A stretch of DNA of 64,000 bases from Tateyamaria sp. ANG-S1 (lineage in GTDB: Bacteria; Pseudomonadota; Alphaproteobacteria; Rhodobacterales; Rhodobacteraceae), in assembly GCF_000814025.1 (NCBI RefSeq), contig NZ_JWLL01000006.1:806001-870000 (forward strand). Reading direction: 5' to 3'. The notes below the pieces were generated by a model. That model had not been told where the DNA came from. It saw nothing but the letters and a program-made list of their open reading frames with translations, and did not search any database. Positions 8,183-18,032 of this stretch are shown piece by piece. The position numbers and the translations under genes are program-made. The stretch's first letter is position 1, and each line of letters starts with the position of its first letter.

Positions 8183-8973
8183 CGTTCGCCCGCAGCCATC
8201 TGGGCGTAGATGTGCCAGGAGGCGTGGCCGAGCCATGGCAGCACCACGATCAGGCCCAAGAGACCCGGCAGCATCGCGAGGAACATCAGCACGACAATGA
8301 CGACAGCCCAGCTAAGCATGGGCAGCAGGTGCGCCTGCACGTGACCCCAACTGGCGAGGATGGCGGTCATGTAATCAACCTCGCGCGCGAGCAAGAGCGG
8401 CAGGCCCAGCACGCACATCGCAAAGAAGATGAACGCAAAGATGCCCCCCACCACGGTGCCGAGCGCCATCATCATCAGGCCGTCTGGGGTCAGGAAGACC
8501 TCGAACGAGGTGGTGACGTTGACCATGGGTTTCAGGCCGAGGAAGAGGGCAAAGATCATGTGCCCCAGAAAGAACCAGAACAGCAGCGCCACGACCATCA
8601 GCATCGACAGCCACGGCATTTGGCGGCCGCGTTCCCGGCGCAGGCGTGACAGGACATCGCCGACGCTCGCGCTTTCGCCGCGTCCGATGCGGCGCGACAC
8701 TTCGTAGGTGCCAAGAGCGCAAAGCGGGGCCACGAGCGGAAAGCCGAAGACGGCGAGGATCAGCCAGAAGGTGTGCCCGGCCCACATTGTCAGGCCCAGA
8801 AGCGCCCAGCCTGCGACCACCGCCGCAAACCCGGTCAGGATGCCAAAGCCCGGTGCCGCCCGAAAATCCGCCCAGCCCGCTGCCAGTGCGTTTCGGATGA
8901 ACGCCGGTTGCGGCGGCTGGAACGGCGGAACACCGGCGGGTAAGGCGGGGTATGGGTCGGCGGCTTGGGTCAT
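8179..8973 (-). CDS. DUF2189 multi-pass inner-membrane protein
   Basis: 264 residues from the ATG at 8973, which follows AGGGA at 7-base spacing; a longer reading to 9039 would run into the amidase. After a Pro-rich N-terminus (YPALPAGVPPFQPPQP) come about six hydrophobic segments in pairs, matching the DUF2189 family. The stop is shared tail to tail with the small gene at 7964. The start lies just after the amidase stop (8976), so it is the second gene of a two-gene unit. Family function is unknown. Confidence 0.85.
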   Translation of the reverse strand: MTQAADPYPALPAGVPPFQPPQPAFIRNALAAGWADFRAAPGFGILTGFAAVVAGWALLGLTMWAGHTFWLILAVFGFPLVAPLCALGTYEVSRRIGRGESASVGDVLSRLRRERGRQMPWLSMLMVVALLFWFFLGHMIFALFLGLKPMVNVTTSFEVFLTPDGLMMMALGTVVGGIFAFIFFAMCVLGLPLLLAREVDYMTAILASWGHVQAHLLPMLSWAVVIVVLMFLAMLPGLLGLIVVLPWLGHASWHIYAQMAAGER

Positions 8974-8975
8974 CG

Positions 8976-10397
8976 TCACATCCCTATTTGCAGGTCTGGT
9001 GGCGGGCGGCGGGTGGGCCAGTTTGTCGCATCGTGCCATGCCTGTGCCAGTCGAAGCAACATCGCGTCACTGCCGCGCCGCCCGATCAGTTGCAGCCCCA
9101 TGGGCAGATCATGCAGACCGCCGAAGCCTGCGGGCACGCAGATGGCGGGCAGACCGAGGAGGCTGGCAGGCACCACCACCTCCATCCAGCGGTGGTAGGT
9201 GTCCATCTCTGTTCCATTGATATTGCGCGGCCAGTCGAGGGTCACGTCGAAGGGCCACATCTGTGCCGATGGCAGGGCCAGCACCTCGAAACGCTCAAAC
9301 AGGGCGGTGGCCGTCTTGAACCATTCGGAGCGGGTGACGCTGGCGCGGTGCACCTCCATCGCGGACAGGGCGAGGCCGCGTTCGATTTCCCATATGGCGG
9401 TGTCCTTGAGGTGGTCGCGTTTGCCGGGATCAGAATGCAGCACGCCGAGGCTGCCGGCCACGGCCCAACTGCGGAGCGTGATCCAGGAGTGCCAGAGGGC
9501 GTCGCGGCTGAAGGGGGTATCGAGCGCTTCCACGCTGACGCTGAGGGTTTCCATTTCGGCGAGCGTGCGTTCACAGAGGGAGAGGATGCCGTCCTCCATC
9601 GTCAGTGCGCCACCCCAATCAGAGAGCCAGCCGATGCGCATCCCCTCTGCCCCGCCGGTGATCTGTGGCAGAGTTGGCGGCGCATCGACGCCGTGCGGTT
9701 GTCTGGGATCGGACCCGGCCATGGTGTCGAGAAGTGCGGCGAGGTCTGCAGGTGTGCGGGCCATGGGGCCGTTGGTGGAGAGTTGGTGCAGGAAGCTGTC
9801 GCCCAGCGGCTCGGACGGCACGAGGCCCCAGCTTGGCCGCATCCCGTAGACGTTGTTCCAGCCCGCCGGGTTGCGCAGGCTGCCCATCATGTCGGACCCG
9901 TCGGCGACACTGAGCATGCCAGTCGCCAGCGCGACCCCTGCCCCGCCGGACGACCCACCGGCGCTGCGCGACGGGTCGTAGGGATTGCGCGTGGGGCCGA
10001 AGACCGGGTTGATGCTGTGCGAGCCGAGGCCGAATTCGGGGGTGTTTGTTTTACCGATGATGATCGCTCCGGCCGCGCGCAGACGGGCCACCATGACGTC
10101 GTCGGAAGCCGCGATTTGGCCTGCGAACAAGGGCGAGCCCATGGAGGTGGGCAGACCTGCTGCGTTGGCGAGATCCTTGATCGCCATTGGGATGCCGTGC
10201 AGCCAGCCGGTTTTGGGGGCTGCATCCGCTACGCGCGCTTCGGCCATCAGCGTGTTCGGGTCGCGCAGGGAGACGATGGCGTTGACGCTCGGGTTGAGCC
10301 CGTCGATGCGTGCGAGGGTTTCGGCCATGATCGCCTCGGCGCTGGTGTCGCCTGCGTCCATCTGTGCCCGAAGTGCGAGCGCGCCCTGTTCGATCAT
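8976..10397 (-). CDS. Amidase-signature family hydrolase
   Basis: 473 residues. The Ser-cisSer-Lys triad is visible: Lys in HGIPMAIKDLANAAG, the Gly/Ser-rich stretch SAGGSSGGAG with the cis-Ser, and the nucleophile in DGSDMMGSLRNPAG. The family hydrolyses small amides, and GatA also belongs to it. GatA is unlikely because gatB/gatC are not adjacent. The C-terminus is a standard amidase extension with a final conserved GLPAICVPAGF. It is upstream of DUF2189 with a 2-base gap, and about 40 bases downstream of prfB. Confidence 0.9.
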   Translation of the reverse strand: MIEQGALALRAQMDAGDTSAEAIMAETLARIDGLNPSVNAIVSLRDPNTLMAEARVADAAPKTGWLHGIPMAIKDLANAAGLPTSMGSPLFAGQIAASDDVMVARLRAAGAIIIGKTNTPEFGLGSHSINPVFGPTRNPYDPSRSAGGSSGGAGVALATGMLSVADGSDMMGSLRNPAGWNNVYGMRPSWGLVPSEPLGDSFLHQLSTNGPMARTPADLAALLDTMAGSDPRQPHGVDAPPTLPQITGGAEGMRIGWLSDWGGALTMEDGILSLCERTLAEMETLSVSVEALDTPFSRDALWHSWITLRSWAVAGSLGVLHSDPGKRDHLKDTAIWEIERGLALSAMEVHRASVTRSEWFKTATALFERFEVLALPSAQMWPFDVTLDWPRNINGTEMDTYHRWMEVVVPASLLGLPAICVPAGFGGLHDLPMGLQLIGRRGSDAMLLRLAQAWHDATNWPTRRPPPDLQIGM

Positions 10398-10438
10398 CTT
10401 TTTGGCCTCCCTGTGTTTTGGCAGGCCGCTTTGGCGGG

Positions 10439-11563
10439 TTAGTCCGCCTGCGCCTCTGCCCGGGACTTGCCCGACACGTCCAAGGCTAGCGTGGCCGCCA
10501 TCAGCCCATCAAGGTCCCCGTCAAGGACGCCCTTGGTATCGGACGTCTCGAAGTTGGTGCGCAGGTCCTTGACCATCTGGTAGGGCTGCAGGACGTAGGA
10601 CCGGATCTGGTTGCCCCAGCCCGCATCGCCCTTGTTCTCGTGCATCTCGTTCACGGCGGCGTTGCGGCGGTCGAGTTCCATCTGGTAGAGGCGGCTCTTC
10701 AGTGCCTTCATCGCGATGTCGCGGTTCTGGTGCTGGGACTTTTCCGAGCTGGTCACGACGATGCCGGTGGGCGCGTGGGTGATCCGCACAGCCGAGTCGG
10801 TGGTGTTCACGTGCTGCCCACCTGCGCCCGAGGAGCGGTAGGTGTCGATGCGGATGTCGGCGGGGTTCACCTCGATCTCGATATTGTCGTCCACGACCGG
10901 GTAAACACCCACGGATGTGAAGCTGGTGTGCCGTTTGGCGGCACTGTCGAAGGGGCTGATCCGAACCAGACGGTGCACGCCCGATTCCGACTTGAGCCAG
11001 CCATAGGCGTTGGTGCCGCTGATCTTGTAGGTGGCGGATTTGATTCCCGCCTCTTCGCCTGCGCTCTCGGATTGCAGTTCGACCTTGTAGCCCTTTTTCT
11101 CGGCCCAGCGGACATACATGCGGGCGAGCATGGCGGCCCAGTCGCAGCTTTCTGTACCGCCCGCGCCGGAATTGATTTCGAGGAAGGTGTCGTTGCCATC
11201 CGCCTCGCCGTCCAGCAGCGCTTCGAGTTCTTTTTGGGCGGCGGTTTCGGCGAGTGCTTTGATGGCGTTTTCGGCGTCCGAGACGACCTCGTCATCCTCT
11301 TCCATCTCGCCGAGCTCGATCAGCTCGATATTGTCGGCGAGGTCCTGTTTGATCTTGGCGTGCGTGTCCATCGCGTCGACCAGCATCTGGCGGTCGCGCA
11401 TCAGCTTTTGCGCGGCTTCGGGGTCGTCCCAGAGGTTCGGGTCCTCGACACGCGCGTTGAACTCTTCCAGTCGGTGCTGGGCCGTCTCGACATCCAGCCG
11501 TTGGGCCAGCAAAGCCACCGACTTTTCAATCTCTTCGACGACGTTTTGAATTTCGGCGCGCAT
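10439..11563 (-). CDS. prfB: Peptide chain release factor 2
   Basis: 374 residues, class I release factor for UGA and UAA. The stop-codon recognition tripeptide SPF is in [12 protein letters not shown], and the peptidyl-tRNA hydrolysis motif GGQ is in [18 protein letters not shown]. The frame runs unbroken from ATG, so the programmed +1 frameshift seen in E. coli prfB is absent. Autoregulation by UGA recoding therefore cannot apply here. The N-terminal coiled coil is complete. Confidence 0.95.
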   Translation of the reverse strand: MRAEIQNVVEEIEKSVALLAQRLDVETAQHRLEEFNARVEDPNLWDDPEAAQKLMRDRQMLVDAMDTHAKIKQDLADNIELIELGEMEEDDEVVSDAENAIKALAETAAQKELEALLDGEADGNDTFLEINSGAGGTESCDWAAMLARMYVRWAEKKGYKVELQSESAGEEAGIKSATYKISGTNAYGWLKSESGVHRLVRISPFDSAAKRHTSFTSVGVYPVVDDNIEIEVNPADIRIDTYRSSGAGGQHVNTTDSAVRITHAPTGIVVTSSEKSQHQNRDIAMKALKSRLYQMELDRRNAAVNEMHENKGDAGWGNQIRSYVLQPYQMVKDLRTNFETSDTKGVLDGDLDGLMAATLALDVSGKSRAEAQAD

Positions 11564-11637
11564 ATCGAACCCTTCCCAACAGAGCCTTGGGATAGCTCAT
11601 GCCGGACGGGGCGACAAGATCAGTTGGCGCCTTGCGC

Positions 11638-14148
11638 TTAGTAGAGACCGCCGGAGCTGAGGGTGCCGAAATTCGCCTTGGGGCCAACGACGGCCTTGCG
11701 GCCTGTCGAGGTTGTCACCTGACGGCCACCACCGCCCACTTCCTCGAAGAGCGGCAGGTCGGCACCCATGGCAAAGCCGCCGTCAAAGGTGATGCCGAAT
11801 GTGGGCTCGAACCCGTCGCGGAAGCATTCGCTGACCACGTTGGGACCCGAGGCGTCGTTGCCGAGGCGTGCACCGGAGAAACGGTCGATCTTGATGAACA
11901 TGCACTCGTCGGGCACCTCGAACGCGCCGCCGCCGTATTTGGCAATCGCTTCCTGCATGAAGGTGTTGAAGACTGGGCCGCACATGCCGCCGCCCGAGGC
12001 CCCACGGCCCAGGCTGCGGGGTTGGTCATAGCCGATGTAGCAGCCTGCGACGATGTCGCTGGAAAAGCCCACGAACCACACATCCTTGGCGTCGTTGGTG
12101 GTGCCGGTCTTGCCCGCGATGGGCACGGGCAGTTTCACGGTGCTGGACGCCGTGCCGCGATCCACCACGCCCTTCATCATCGAAGTCAACTGATACGCGG
12201 TGACTCCGTCCATGATCCGTTCGCGGTTGGACAGGATCCGGGGTGCAAAGCCGGGATCGAGGCTGGCCAGTTGCGTGCAATCACGGCATTCGCGCTGGTC
12301 GTGGCGGTAGACCGTGCGGCCAAAGCGGTCCTGCACGCGGTCAACCAGCGTCGGCTCCACACGCTCGCCGCCATTGGCGAACATCGCATAGGCTGACACC
12401 ATTTGGTACAGCGTCGTTTCTTCCGCCCCCAGAGAGTTGGCGAGGAAGCGGTTCATGTTGTCATAGACCCCGAACCGTTCGGCATAGTCGGCAACGATGT
12501 CCATCCCGACCTCTTCCGCCAGACGAATGGTCATCAGGTTCCGCGACCGTTCGATCCCGGTACGCAGGGGGGTTGGCCCGTAGAACTGGTTCGAAGAGTT
12601 GCGCGGCCGCCAGAGGCCTTGCGGCGTGTTGATCTCGATCGGGGCGTCCACAACGATGGTGGCGGGCGAGTAGCCGCTGTCGAGTGCGGCGGCATAGACA
12701 AAGGGTTTGAAGGACGAGCCGGGCTGGCGTTTCGCCTGTGTGGCGCGGTTGAAGACAGAGTTCTGATAGCTGAACCCGCCCTGCATCGCGATCACGCGGC
12801 CCGTGTTGACGTCCATGGCGACAAAGCCGCCCTGCACACGCGGCACCTGGCGCAAGGTCCAACGGATAAACGAGCCGTCATTGTCGGCGGTCATGGCGCG
12901 GACATGCACCACGTCACCGGCTTCGAAATTGTCAAAGAAGTTGCCCTTGATCCACTTGATATCCTCGCGCGGGACAACGGCGGCGGGCTCTGCGTCGGTC
13001 CACCCTTCGATGCCAAGGCGCAGTTGCTGATCCTCGACCTCAAGCACGACGGCAGGGCGCCAGACCCCGTTCAGGTCGATGTCGCGGGCCACGGACACGC
13101 TGCGCAGGGCAGCTTGCCAGTCTTCGAGCTGCTCTGCCTCGATGCTCTTGCCGGTGCCGCGCCACGTGCCTTGCGACCGGTCGTAGCTTTCCAACTGGCG
13201 ACGCAGGGCATAGGCCGCAATGGGCTGCATTTCGGCGTCGATGGTCGCGCGCACGGTGTAGCCGCCGGTAAAGAATTCGCCCTCACCGAAATCCTGGCTC
13301 AGCTGCCGGCGGATTTCGTCAGTGAAGTAGTCGCGCGGCGGCAGTTCTGCCTTGAAGCTCTCAAAGTCGCCGTTCTGGACCGAGCGCAGGGGCATGGCCT
13401 TTTCCGTCTCGTAGGTTGCTTCGTCCAGATAACCATTTTCTTTCATCTCCCTCAGGACGAAGTTGCGACGGTTCGTCAGCCGGTCCTTGCGGCGGACCGG
13501 GTGGTAGTCGGACGGTGCCTTGGGCAGCGATGCGAGGAACGCGGCCTCGTGCGGCTCAAGCTCGCTCAGCGTCTTGTTGAAATAGGTCTGGCTGGCCGCG
13601 GCCACGCCATAGGAGTTCTGGCCGAGGAAAATCTCGTTCAGGTAGAGTTCGAGGATCTTTTCCTTGCTCAGCGCTTCCTCCACCCGGGCGGCGAGGATGA
13701 TTTCCTTGATCTTGCGCTCGGCCTGGCGGTCGCCGGAGAGCAGGAAGTTCTTCATCACCTGCTGTGTGATGGTCGAGGCACCGCGCACGTCGCGCCCACG
13801 GCTGCGCACGGCGTCATAGGCCGCAGCGCCGATGCCGCGCAGGTCGTAGCCATCATGGGTGTAGAAGTTCTTGTCCTCGGCCGAGATGAACGCCTGTTTC
13901 ACAAGGTCGGGGATCGTGTCCGCCGGGGCGAACAGCCGCCGTTCCTGCGCGAACTCGTCGATGATCTGGCCCTCGCCGGAATAGATGCGGCTGATCGTGG
14001 CGGGCTGGTACTGGGCCAGCGACTCGTGGCTGGGCAGGTCGCGCCCGTACATCCAGAACACGGCACCGACCGACAGCGCGATCATTGCGACACCCATCGT
14101 CACCGTGGTGAAGATGCCGCCAAAGAAAGACAGAATAAACCGAAACAT
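11638..14148 (-). CDS. Penicillin-binding protein 1A (bifunctional transglycosylase/transpeptidase)
   Basis: 836 residues from the ATG at 14148 (MFRFILSFFGG); a GTG at 14160 is upstream and less likely. The N-terminal membrane anchor is followed by a glycosyltransferase 51 domain with SAEDKNFYTHDG and the TITQQVMKNFLLS motif. The C-terminal transpeptidase carries the active-site SSFK (PGSSFKPFVYAAAL), the SRN box (ERSRNLMT) and the KTG box (AGKTGTTNDAKD). It acts in the periplasm on lipid II during cell-wall growth. The N-acetylmuramoyl-L-alanine amidase gene upstream is transcribed in the same direction. Confidence 0.95.
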   Translation of the reverse strand: MFRFILSFFGGIFTTVTMGVAMIALSVGAVFWMYGRDLPSHESLAQYQPATISRIYSGEGQIIDEFAQERRLFAPADTIPDLVKQAFISAEDKNFYTHDGYDLRGIGAAAYDAVRSRGRDVRGASTITQQVMKNFLLSGDRQAERKIKEIILAARVEEALSKEKILELYLNEIFLGQNSYGVAAASQTYFNKTLSELEPHEAAFLASLPKAPSDYHPVRRKDRLTNRRNFVLREMKENGYLDEATYETEKAMPLRSVQNGDFESFKAELPPRDYFTDEIRRQLSQDFGEGEFFTGGYTVRATIDAEMQPIAAYALRRQLESYDRSQGTWRGTGKSIEAEQLEDWQAALRSVSVARDIDLNGVWRPAVVLEVEDQQLRLGIEGWTDAEPAAVVPREDIKWIKGNFFDNFEAGDVVHVRAMTADNDGSFIRWTLRQVPRVQGGFVAMDVNTGRVIAMQGGFSYQNSVFNRATQAKRQPGSSFKPFVYAAALDSGYSPATIVVDAPIEINTPQGLWRPRNSSNQFYGPTPLRTGIERSRNLMTIRLAEEVGMDIVADYAERFGVYDNMNRFLANSLGAEETTLYQMVSAYAMFANGGERVEPTLVDRVQDRFGRTVYRHDQRECRDCTQLASLDPGFAPRILSNRERIMDGVTAYQLTSMMKGVVDRGTASSTVKLPVPIAGKTGTTNDAKDVWFVGFSSDIVAGCYIGYDQPRSLGRGASGGGMCGPVFNTFMQEAIAKYGGGAFEVPDECMFIKIDRFSGARLGNDASGPNVVSECFRDGFEPTFGITFDGGFAMGADLPLFEEVGGGGRQVTTSTGRKAVVGPKANFGTLSSGGLY

Positions 14149-14251
14149 GACCGCTCGCACCTGTTATTAACGGTTGCTTTGCCACCCGTATACGCGAGGC
14201 AGCGAACAGGGTCAAAAGCCTGGCCTCGCGCGATCCCGCCGATGTGAACGG

Positions 14252-15460
14252 TTATTGACGGATCAGGGGCCGCATGGCGAGGTCATCGTCGCGCCATTGC
14301 AGGATGCCGGTGGCGAGTGCCTCGACCATGACGGCGCGCCAGATGGGGTCGCGCAGATTCGCAAGGTCGCGCTGGTCGGACAGGAACCCGACCTCGACCA
14401 GAACCGAGGGGATGTCGGCGCTTTTGAGGACCGAGAACGCGGCTTCGCGCCGGGGGCGGCGGTTCATGGGGCCGCCGGCTGCGTCCATTGCGTCGATCAG
14501 GGCGGTGGCCAGTGTGTCGGTGCGCGGCATGGTTTCGGTGCGTGCGAGGTCCATGAGGACGGCGGCCACCTGATCATCGGTGCCGCTGAGGTCCACGCCA
14601 GCCAAGATGTCGGCGCGGTCGTGCTGTGCTGCCAGCTGGGCAGAGGCGGCATCGCTCGCCTCATCCGACAGGGTGTAGACCGTGGCCCCACGCGCCTGTC
14701 CCTGGCTGAGCGCATCGGCGTGCAGCGACACGAATGCGTCTGCGCCCACCTGGTGGGCCAGCGCCACACGCCCTGTCAGCGACACGAATGTGTCGGTGTC
14801 GCGGGTCAGCACAACCTCGACCCCGCCTGCCCGGCGCAGCGCGTCGCGCAGGGCGATGCCGATGTCGAGCATCAGGTCCTTTTCGCTGGTCGTTTCGCGC
14901 ACAGCACCGGGATCGATGCCGCCGTGACCCGGGTCTATGACCACCACGAAGCTGTCGTCCTGCACGACCGGTGGCGGGGCCGCCGCCTCCACCGCCCAGT
15001 TGGCGTCGGGTGGCGCACCGGTTTGAGCGGCGAAGGCCGTAGCATCGGCCCCGCGCAGGGTGATGTTCAGCACGGCCTGCCCAGAGGAGGCGTCAACGGG
15101 CATCGCGATTGTGTCCGGCACCATCGGTTCGGCCAGGTCCACCACCAGCCGCGACCAGCCGGGTTTGAATGCGCCGAAGCGGATGGCAGCGACCCGGCCC
15201 GGTTCTGGCAGCAGTGTCTCTGGAGCGACGCCTGCGAAATCCACCTCGCGGAAGTCGACGACCAGCCTGGCAGGATCGGCCAGTGTGAAGACGCGAAATG
15301 GCACGCCCTGGCTCAGACCCAGCGTGATCTCTGTCCCGCCGAACCAGCCGTCGGAGATGGCGCTTCGGGCCGGATCGACCCGCGCGAGGCCCGACAAGTC
15401 CTGTGCTGCCACTGCCGTCGCGCAGAGCCACATCATCACCGCCACCAGGATCGCCCGCAT
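14252..15460 (-). CDS. amiC: Periplasmic N-acetylmuramoyl-L-alanine amidase (AmiC type)
   Basis: 402 residues. A signal peptide (MRAILVAVMMWLCATAVAAQ) supports the start at 15460; the longer frame to 15592 has none. An AMIN-type beta domain follows, then an Amidase_3 catalytic domain with Zn ligands in VIDPGHGGIDPGA and a Glu in EVGFLSDQRD. It cleaves the amide bond between muramic acid and the stem peptide, usually at division. The gene sits upstream of PBP1A on the same strand with a 103-base gap. Confidence 0.92.
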   Translation of the reverse strand: MRAILVAVMMWLCATAVAAQDLSGLARVDPARSAISDGWFGGTEITLGLSQGVPFRVFTLADPARLVVDFREVDFAGVAPETLLPEPGRVAAIRFGAFKPGWSRLVVDLAEPMVPDTIAMPVDASSGQAVLNITLRGADATAFAAQTGAPPDANWAVEAAAPPPVVQDDSFVVVIDPGHGGIDPGAVRETTSEKDLMLDIGIALRDALRRAGGVEVVLTRDTDTFVSLTGRVALAHQVGADAFVSLHADALSQGQARGATVYTLSDEASDAASAQLAAQHDRADILAGVDLSGTDDQVAAVLMDLARTETMPRTDTLATALIDAMDAAGGPMNRRPRREAAFSVLKSADIPSVLVEVGFLSDQRDLANLRDPIWRAVMVEALATGILQWRDDDLAMRPLIRQ

Positions 15461-15524
15461 TGCCACTGCCCTTTTTTGTTTTGAAGACAGTGTACCGGGT
15501 TCGGTGCGCGCCGGGAATCCCTCT

Positions 15525-16667
15525 TCAGCGCGCTGCCATGAATTCCTTGAGCCTGCGCAGACCTTCGGCGATGTCTTCGGTCTTGCGCGCATAGGAAAAG
15601 CGCAGGGTCTGGTGCCCTCGGACGGGGTCGAAATCGAGCCCCGGTGTCACCGCGACGCCTGCCTTGTCGAGAATCTCCGCCGCGAAGGCGCGGCTGTCAT
15701 CGGTCAGGTCCGACACGTCGGCGTAGACATAGAAGGCCCCATCGGGCGGCGCGATCTTGTCAAAGCCTGCCTGCGGCAGCCCGTCCAGCATCAGCGTGCG
15801 GTTGGCGCGGTAGACATCGAGGTTTGCCTCAAGCTCGTCCGTGGCATCCATGGCAGCGAGGGCAGCCACCTGACTGGCGTGGGGCGGGCAGATGAACATG
15901 TTTTGCGCCAGCCGCTCGACAACACGCACGTGGCCCTCGGGCACAACCATCCAGCCGATGCGCCAGCCGGTCATGGAGAAATACTTTGAGAACGAGTTGA
16001 TGACGTAGACGTCGTCGCTGACGTTCAGGGCGCTGACGGCTTTCGCCTCGTATTCGATGCCGTGGTAGATCTCGTCGCTTATGAAGCTGGCCCCTGCCCC
16101 TTGCGCCGCGCCGATGAGGTCGGACATCGCGGCGTGATCCAGCATGGTGCCGGTGGGGTTGGCCGGGGACGCGACAAGCAGGCCCTGCAGATCAAGGCCG
16201 TGGAAATCGCCGGCTACGGGTTGATAGCGATTTGCGTGGCTGGTCGGCAGGTCAACGGGCGTCAGGCCGAGGCCGGTCAGGATCTGGCGGTAGCTGGGAT
16301 AGCCTGGTGCCCCGATACCGACGCGGTCGCCGCTGTCAAAAAGCGCGTTGAAGGCCAGGATGAACCCGCCAGATGCACCGGATGTCACGATCACCCGCTC
16401 CGGGTTCAGATCAAGATCGTACCATTCGCCATAGAGCCGCGCGATGCGGGACCGCAAGGCAGGCAGACCCAACGCCACGGTGTAGCCCAAAGGGCCGTCT
16501 TCCATGGCCGCCGCCAACGCCCGGGTTGCTGCCTGCGGCGCGCCCGTGCCCGGCTGCCCCACTTCCATGTGGATGATGTGGCGCCCTGCGGCCTCGGCGG
16601 CGCGCGCGGCCTCCATCACGTCCATCACAATGAAGGGATCGACTTCGCTCCGTCTTGAGGTTCGCAT
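15525..16667 (-). CDS. PLP-dependent class I/II aminotransferase
   Basis: 380 residues from the ATG at 16667, which has AGGAGA 5 bases upstream (a longer frame starts at 16700). The PLP-lysine is in NSFSKYFSMTGWRIGW and the phosphate/pyridine region in SGASGGFIL. The substrate Arg is in the C-terminal LRFSYAR. The closest general type is aspartate or alanine/branched-chain aminotransferase; the amino-group donor cannot be decided here. The coding ends nearly meet: its start region overlaps the upstream leader of the plus-strand protease at 16689. Confidence 0.88.
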   Translation of the reverse strand: MRTSRRSEVDPFIVMDVMEAARAAEAAGRHIIHMEVGQPGTGAPQAATRALAAAMEDGPLGYTVALGLPALRSRIARLYGEWYDLDLNPERVIVTSGASGGFILAFNALFDSGDRVGIGAPGYPSYRQILTGLGLTPVDLPTSHANRYQPVAGDFHGLDLQGLLVASPANPTGTMLDHAAMSDLIGAAQGAGASFISDEIYHGIEYEAKAVSALNVSDDVYVINSFSKYFSMTGWRIGWMVVPEGHVRVVERLAQNMFICPPHASQVAALAAMDATDELEANLDVYRANRTLMLDGLPQAGFDKIAPPDGAFYVYADVSDLTDDSRAFAAEILDKAGVAVTPGLDFDPVRGHQTLRFSYARKTEDIAEGLRRLKEFMAAR

Positions 16668-16688
16668 GGGGTCTCCTATGATCCAGCC

Positions 16689-18029
16689 ATGACCTTTCAT
16701 ACCCTGACGCGGGTGGCGTCAATCCTGATCGTGTCGCTTGCGCTTGCCCTGCCCGCGCGTGCGGTCACGCTGTTGCGTGACGCGGATATGGAATACGCGC
16801 TGGCGCAGGTCGCGGCCCCGGTGCTGAAGGCTGCCGGGCTGAGTGCCGCGCGCACCAAGATCCTGGTGGTCGATGACAGCTCGCTCAACGCCTTTGTCAT
16901 CAGCAACGACGCCATCTACATCCATTCGGGCCTGATCAGCCGCATGGACCGGGCGGCGATGCTGCAGGCGGTGATCGCCCACGAAGCGGCCCATATTGCC
17001 AACGGGCATATCACGCGGCGCATGACCAATATCGGCAACGCCCGTACAGCCGCCGGACTGGGCCAGGCGCTGGCGGTTCTGGCGGCCGCTGCGGGTGCGG
17101 GCGAAGGGGCTGTTGCCATCGGGATCGGCACGCAGAGTGCCGCCCAACGCGCCTTCCTCCGGCACACACGGGCTGAGGAAAGCGCCGCTGACCAGTCGGG
17201 CGTGCGCTACCTGCGCAGCGCCGGGATCGACGTGACGGGAATGCTGGATGTGTTCCGCCTGTTTCGCGGTCAGGAAGCGCTGAGCGAGAGCCGACAGGAC
17301 CCATACGTGCGCTCCCACCCGTTGAGCCGCGACCGGTTGCGTGCCATCGAAGGGTTCGCGTCAGCCTACGGAACCGGCGGTGCCGCGGATGCTGCCGCCT
17401 GGGACTATTGGTTCATGCGGGCCAAGGGAAAGCTGACCGCCTTTACCCGCAGACCAAGCTGGACGCTGAACCGCGTCGGCGAAAGCGGGTATCGCGACAT
17501 CGCGCTGATGCGGGAAGCCGCAGCGCGCCACCGCAACTCGCAGACACGTCAAGCGATTGCAGCGATTGACCAGGCCATCGCGCTGCGTCCGACGGATCCG
17601 TTCCTTTATGATCTGAAGGGGCAGATCCTGATGGAGACGCGGCAATTCGCTGCCGCTGCCAACACCCATGCGCGCGCGGTGCAGCTGCGCCCGAATGACG
17701 GGCTGCTTCAGGCCGGATACGGGCGGGCCTTGCTGGCTGCGGGAAATGTGCGTGCCGCCCTGCCTGCGCTGGAACGGGCGCGCCAGATCGACTTTCGCGA
17801 CGGGTCCATGCTGCGCGATCTGAGCGTGGCCTATGCCAAATCGGGCCAGCGCGGCATGGCGTCCCTGATCACCGCCGAACGCTACGCACTGCGCGGGCGG
17901 CTGGAAGATGCCGGAATTCACGCCAAGCGGGCCACCGGCCTGCTCGCCGTCGGGTCCGGCCCTTGGCAACGGGCGCAGGATGTGCTCCTTGCCTCTGAAC
18001 GCGCTGAAAAGCAAAGAAACCGGAGATAG
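16689..18029 (+). CDS. Exported M48-family metalloprotease with TPR tail (BepA-like)
   Basis: 446 residues. A signal peptide covers about residues 1-25 (LIVSLALALPARA). The zinc motif HEAAH is at 98-102 in VIAHEAAHIANGH, and the third ligand Glu is near 157 (RAEESAADQSGVRYL). The C-terminal half contains TPR-type helices (QAIAAIDQAIALRPTDPFLYD, AANTHARAVQLRPNDGLL). BepA/YfgC proteins are periplasmic quality-control proteases of outer-membrane assembly; this assignment is by layout. It is followed after 3 bases by the DsbA-like gene, so they form one unit. Confidence 0.9.
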   Translation: MTFHTLTRVASILIVSLALALPARAVTLLRDADMEYALAQVAAPVLKAAGLSAARTKILVVDDSSLNAFVISNDAIYIHSGLISRMDRAAMLQAVIAHEAAHIANGHITRRMTNIGNARTAAGLGQALAVLAAAAGAGEGAVAIGIGTQSAAQRAFLRHTRAEESAADQSGVRYLRSAGIDVTGMLDVFRLFRGQEALSESRQDPYVRSHPLSRDRLRAIEGFASAYGTGGAADAAAWDYWFMRAKGKLTAFTRRPSWTLNRVGESGYRDIALMREAAARHRNSQTRQAIAAIDQAIALRPTDPFLYDLKGQILMETRQFAAAANTHARAVQLRPNDGLLQAGYGRALLAAGNVRAALPALERARQIDFRDGSMLRDLSVAYAKSGQRGMASLITAERYALRGRLEDAGIHAKRATGLLAVGSGPWQRAQDVLLASERAEKQRNRR

Positions 18030-18032
18030 CCG

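Noticed and set aside
8952-10442. Long plus-strand frame opposite the amidase
   Set aside because: Shadow of a conserved amidase; no start context or family.
10439-11563. Programmed frameshift in prfB
   Set aside because: Reading frame is continuous from the ATG; no in-frame UGA near codon 25.
12403-14247. Long open frame on the plus strand opposite PBP1A
   Set aside because: Product has no family character and the opposite strand is a well-matched PBP1A. High GC opens antisense frames.
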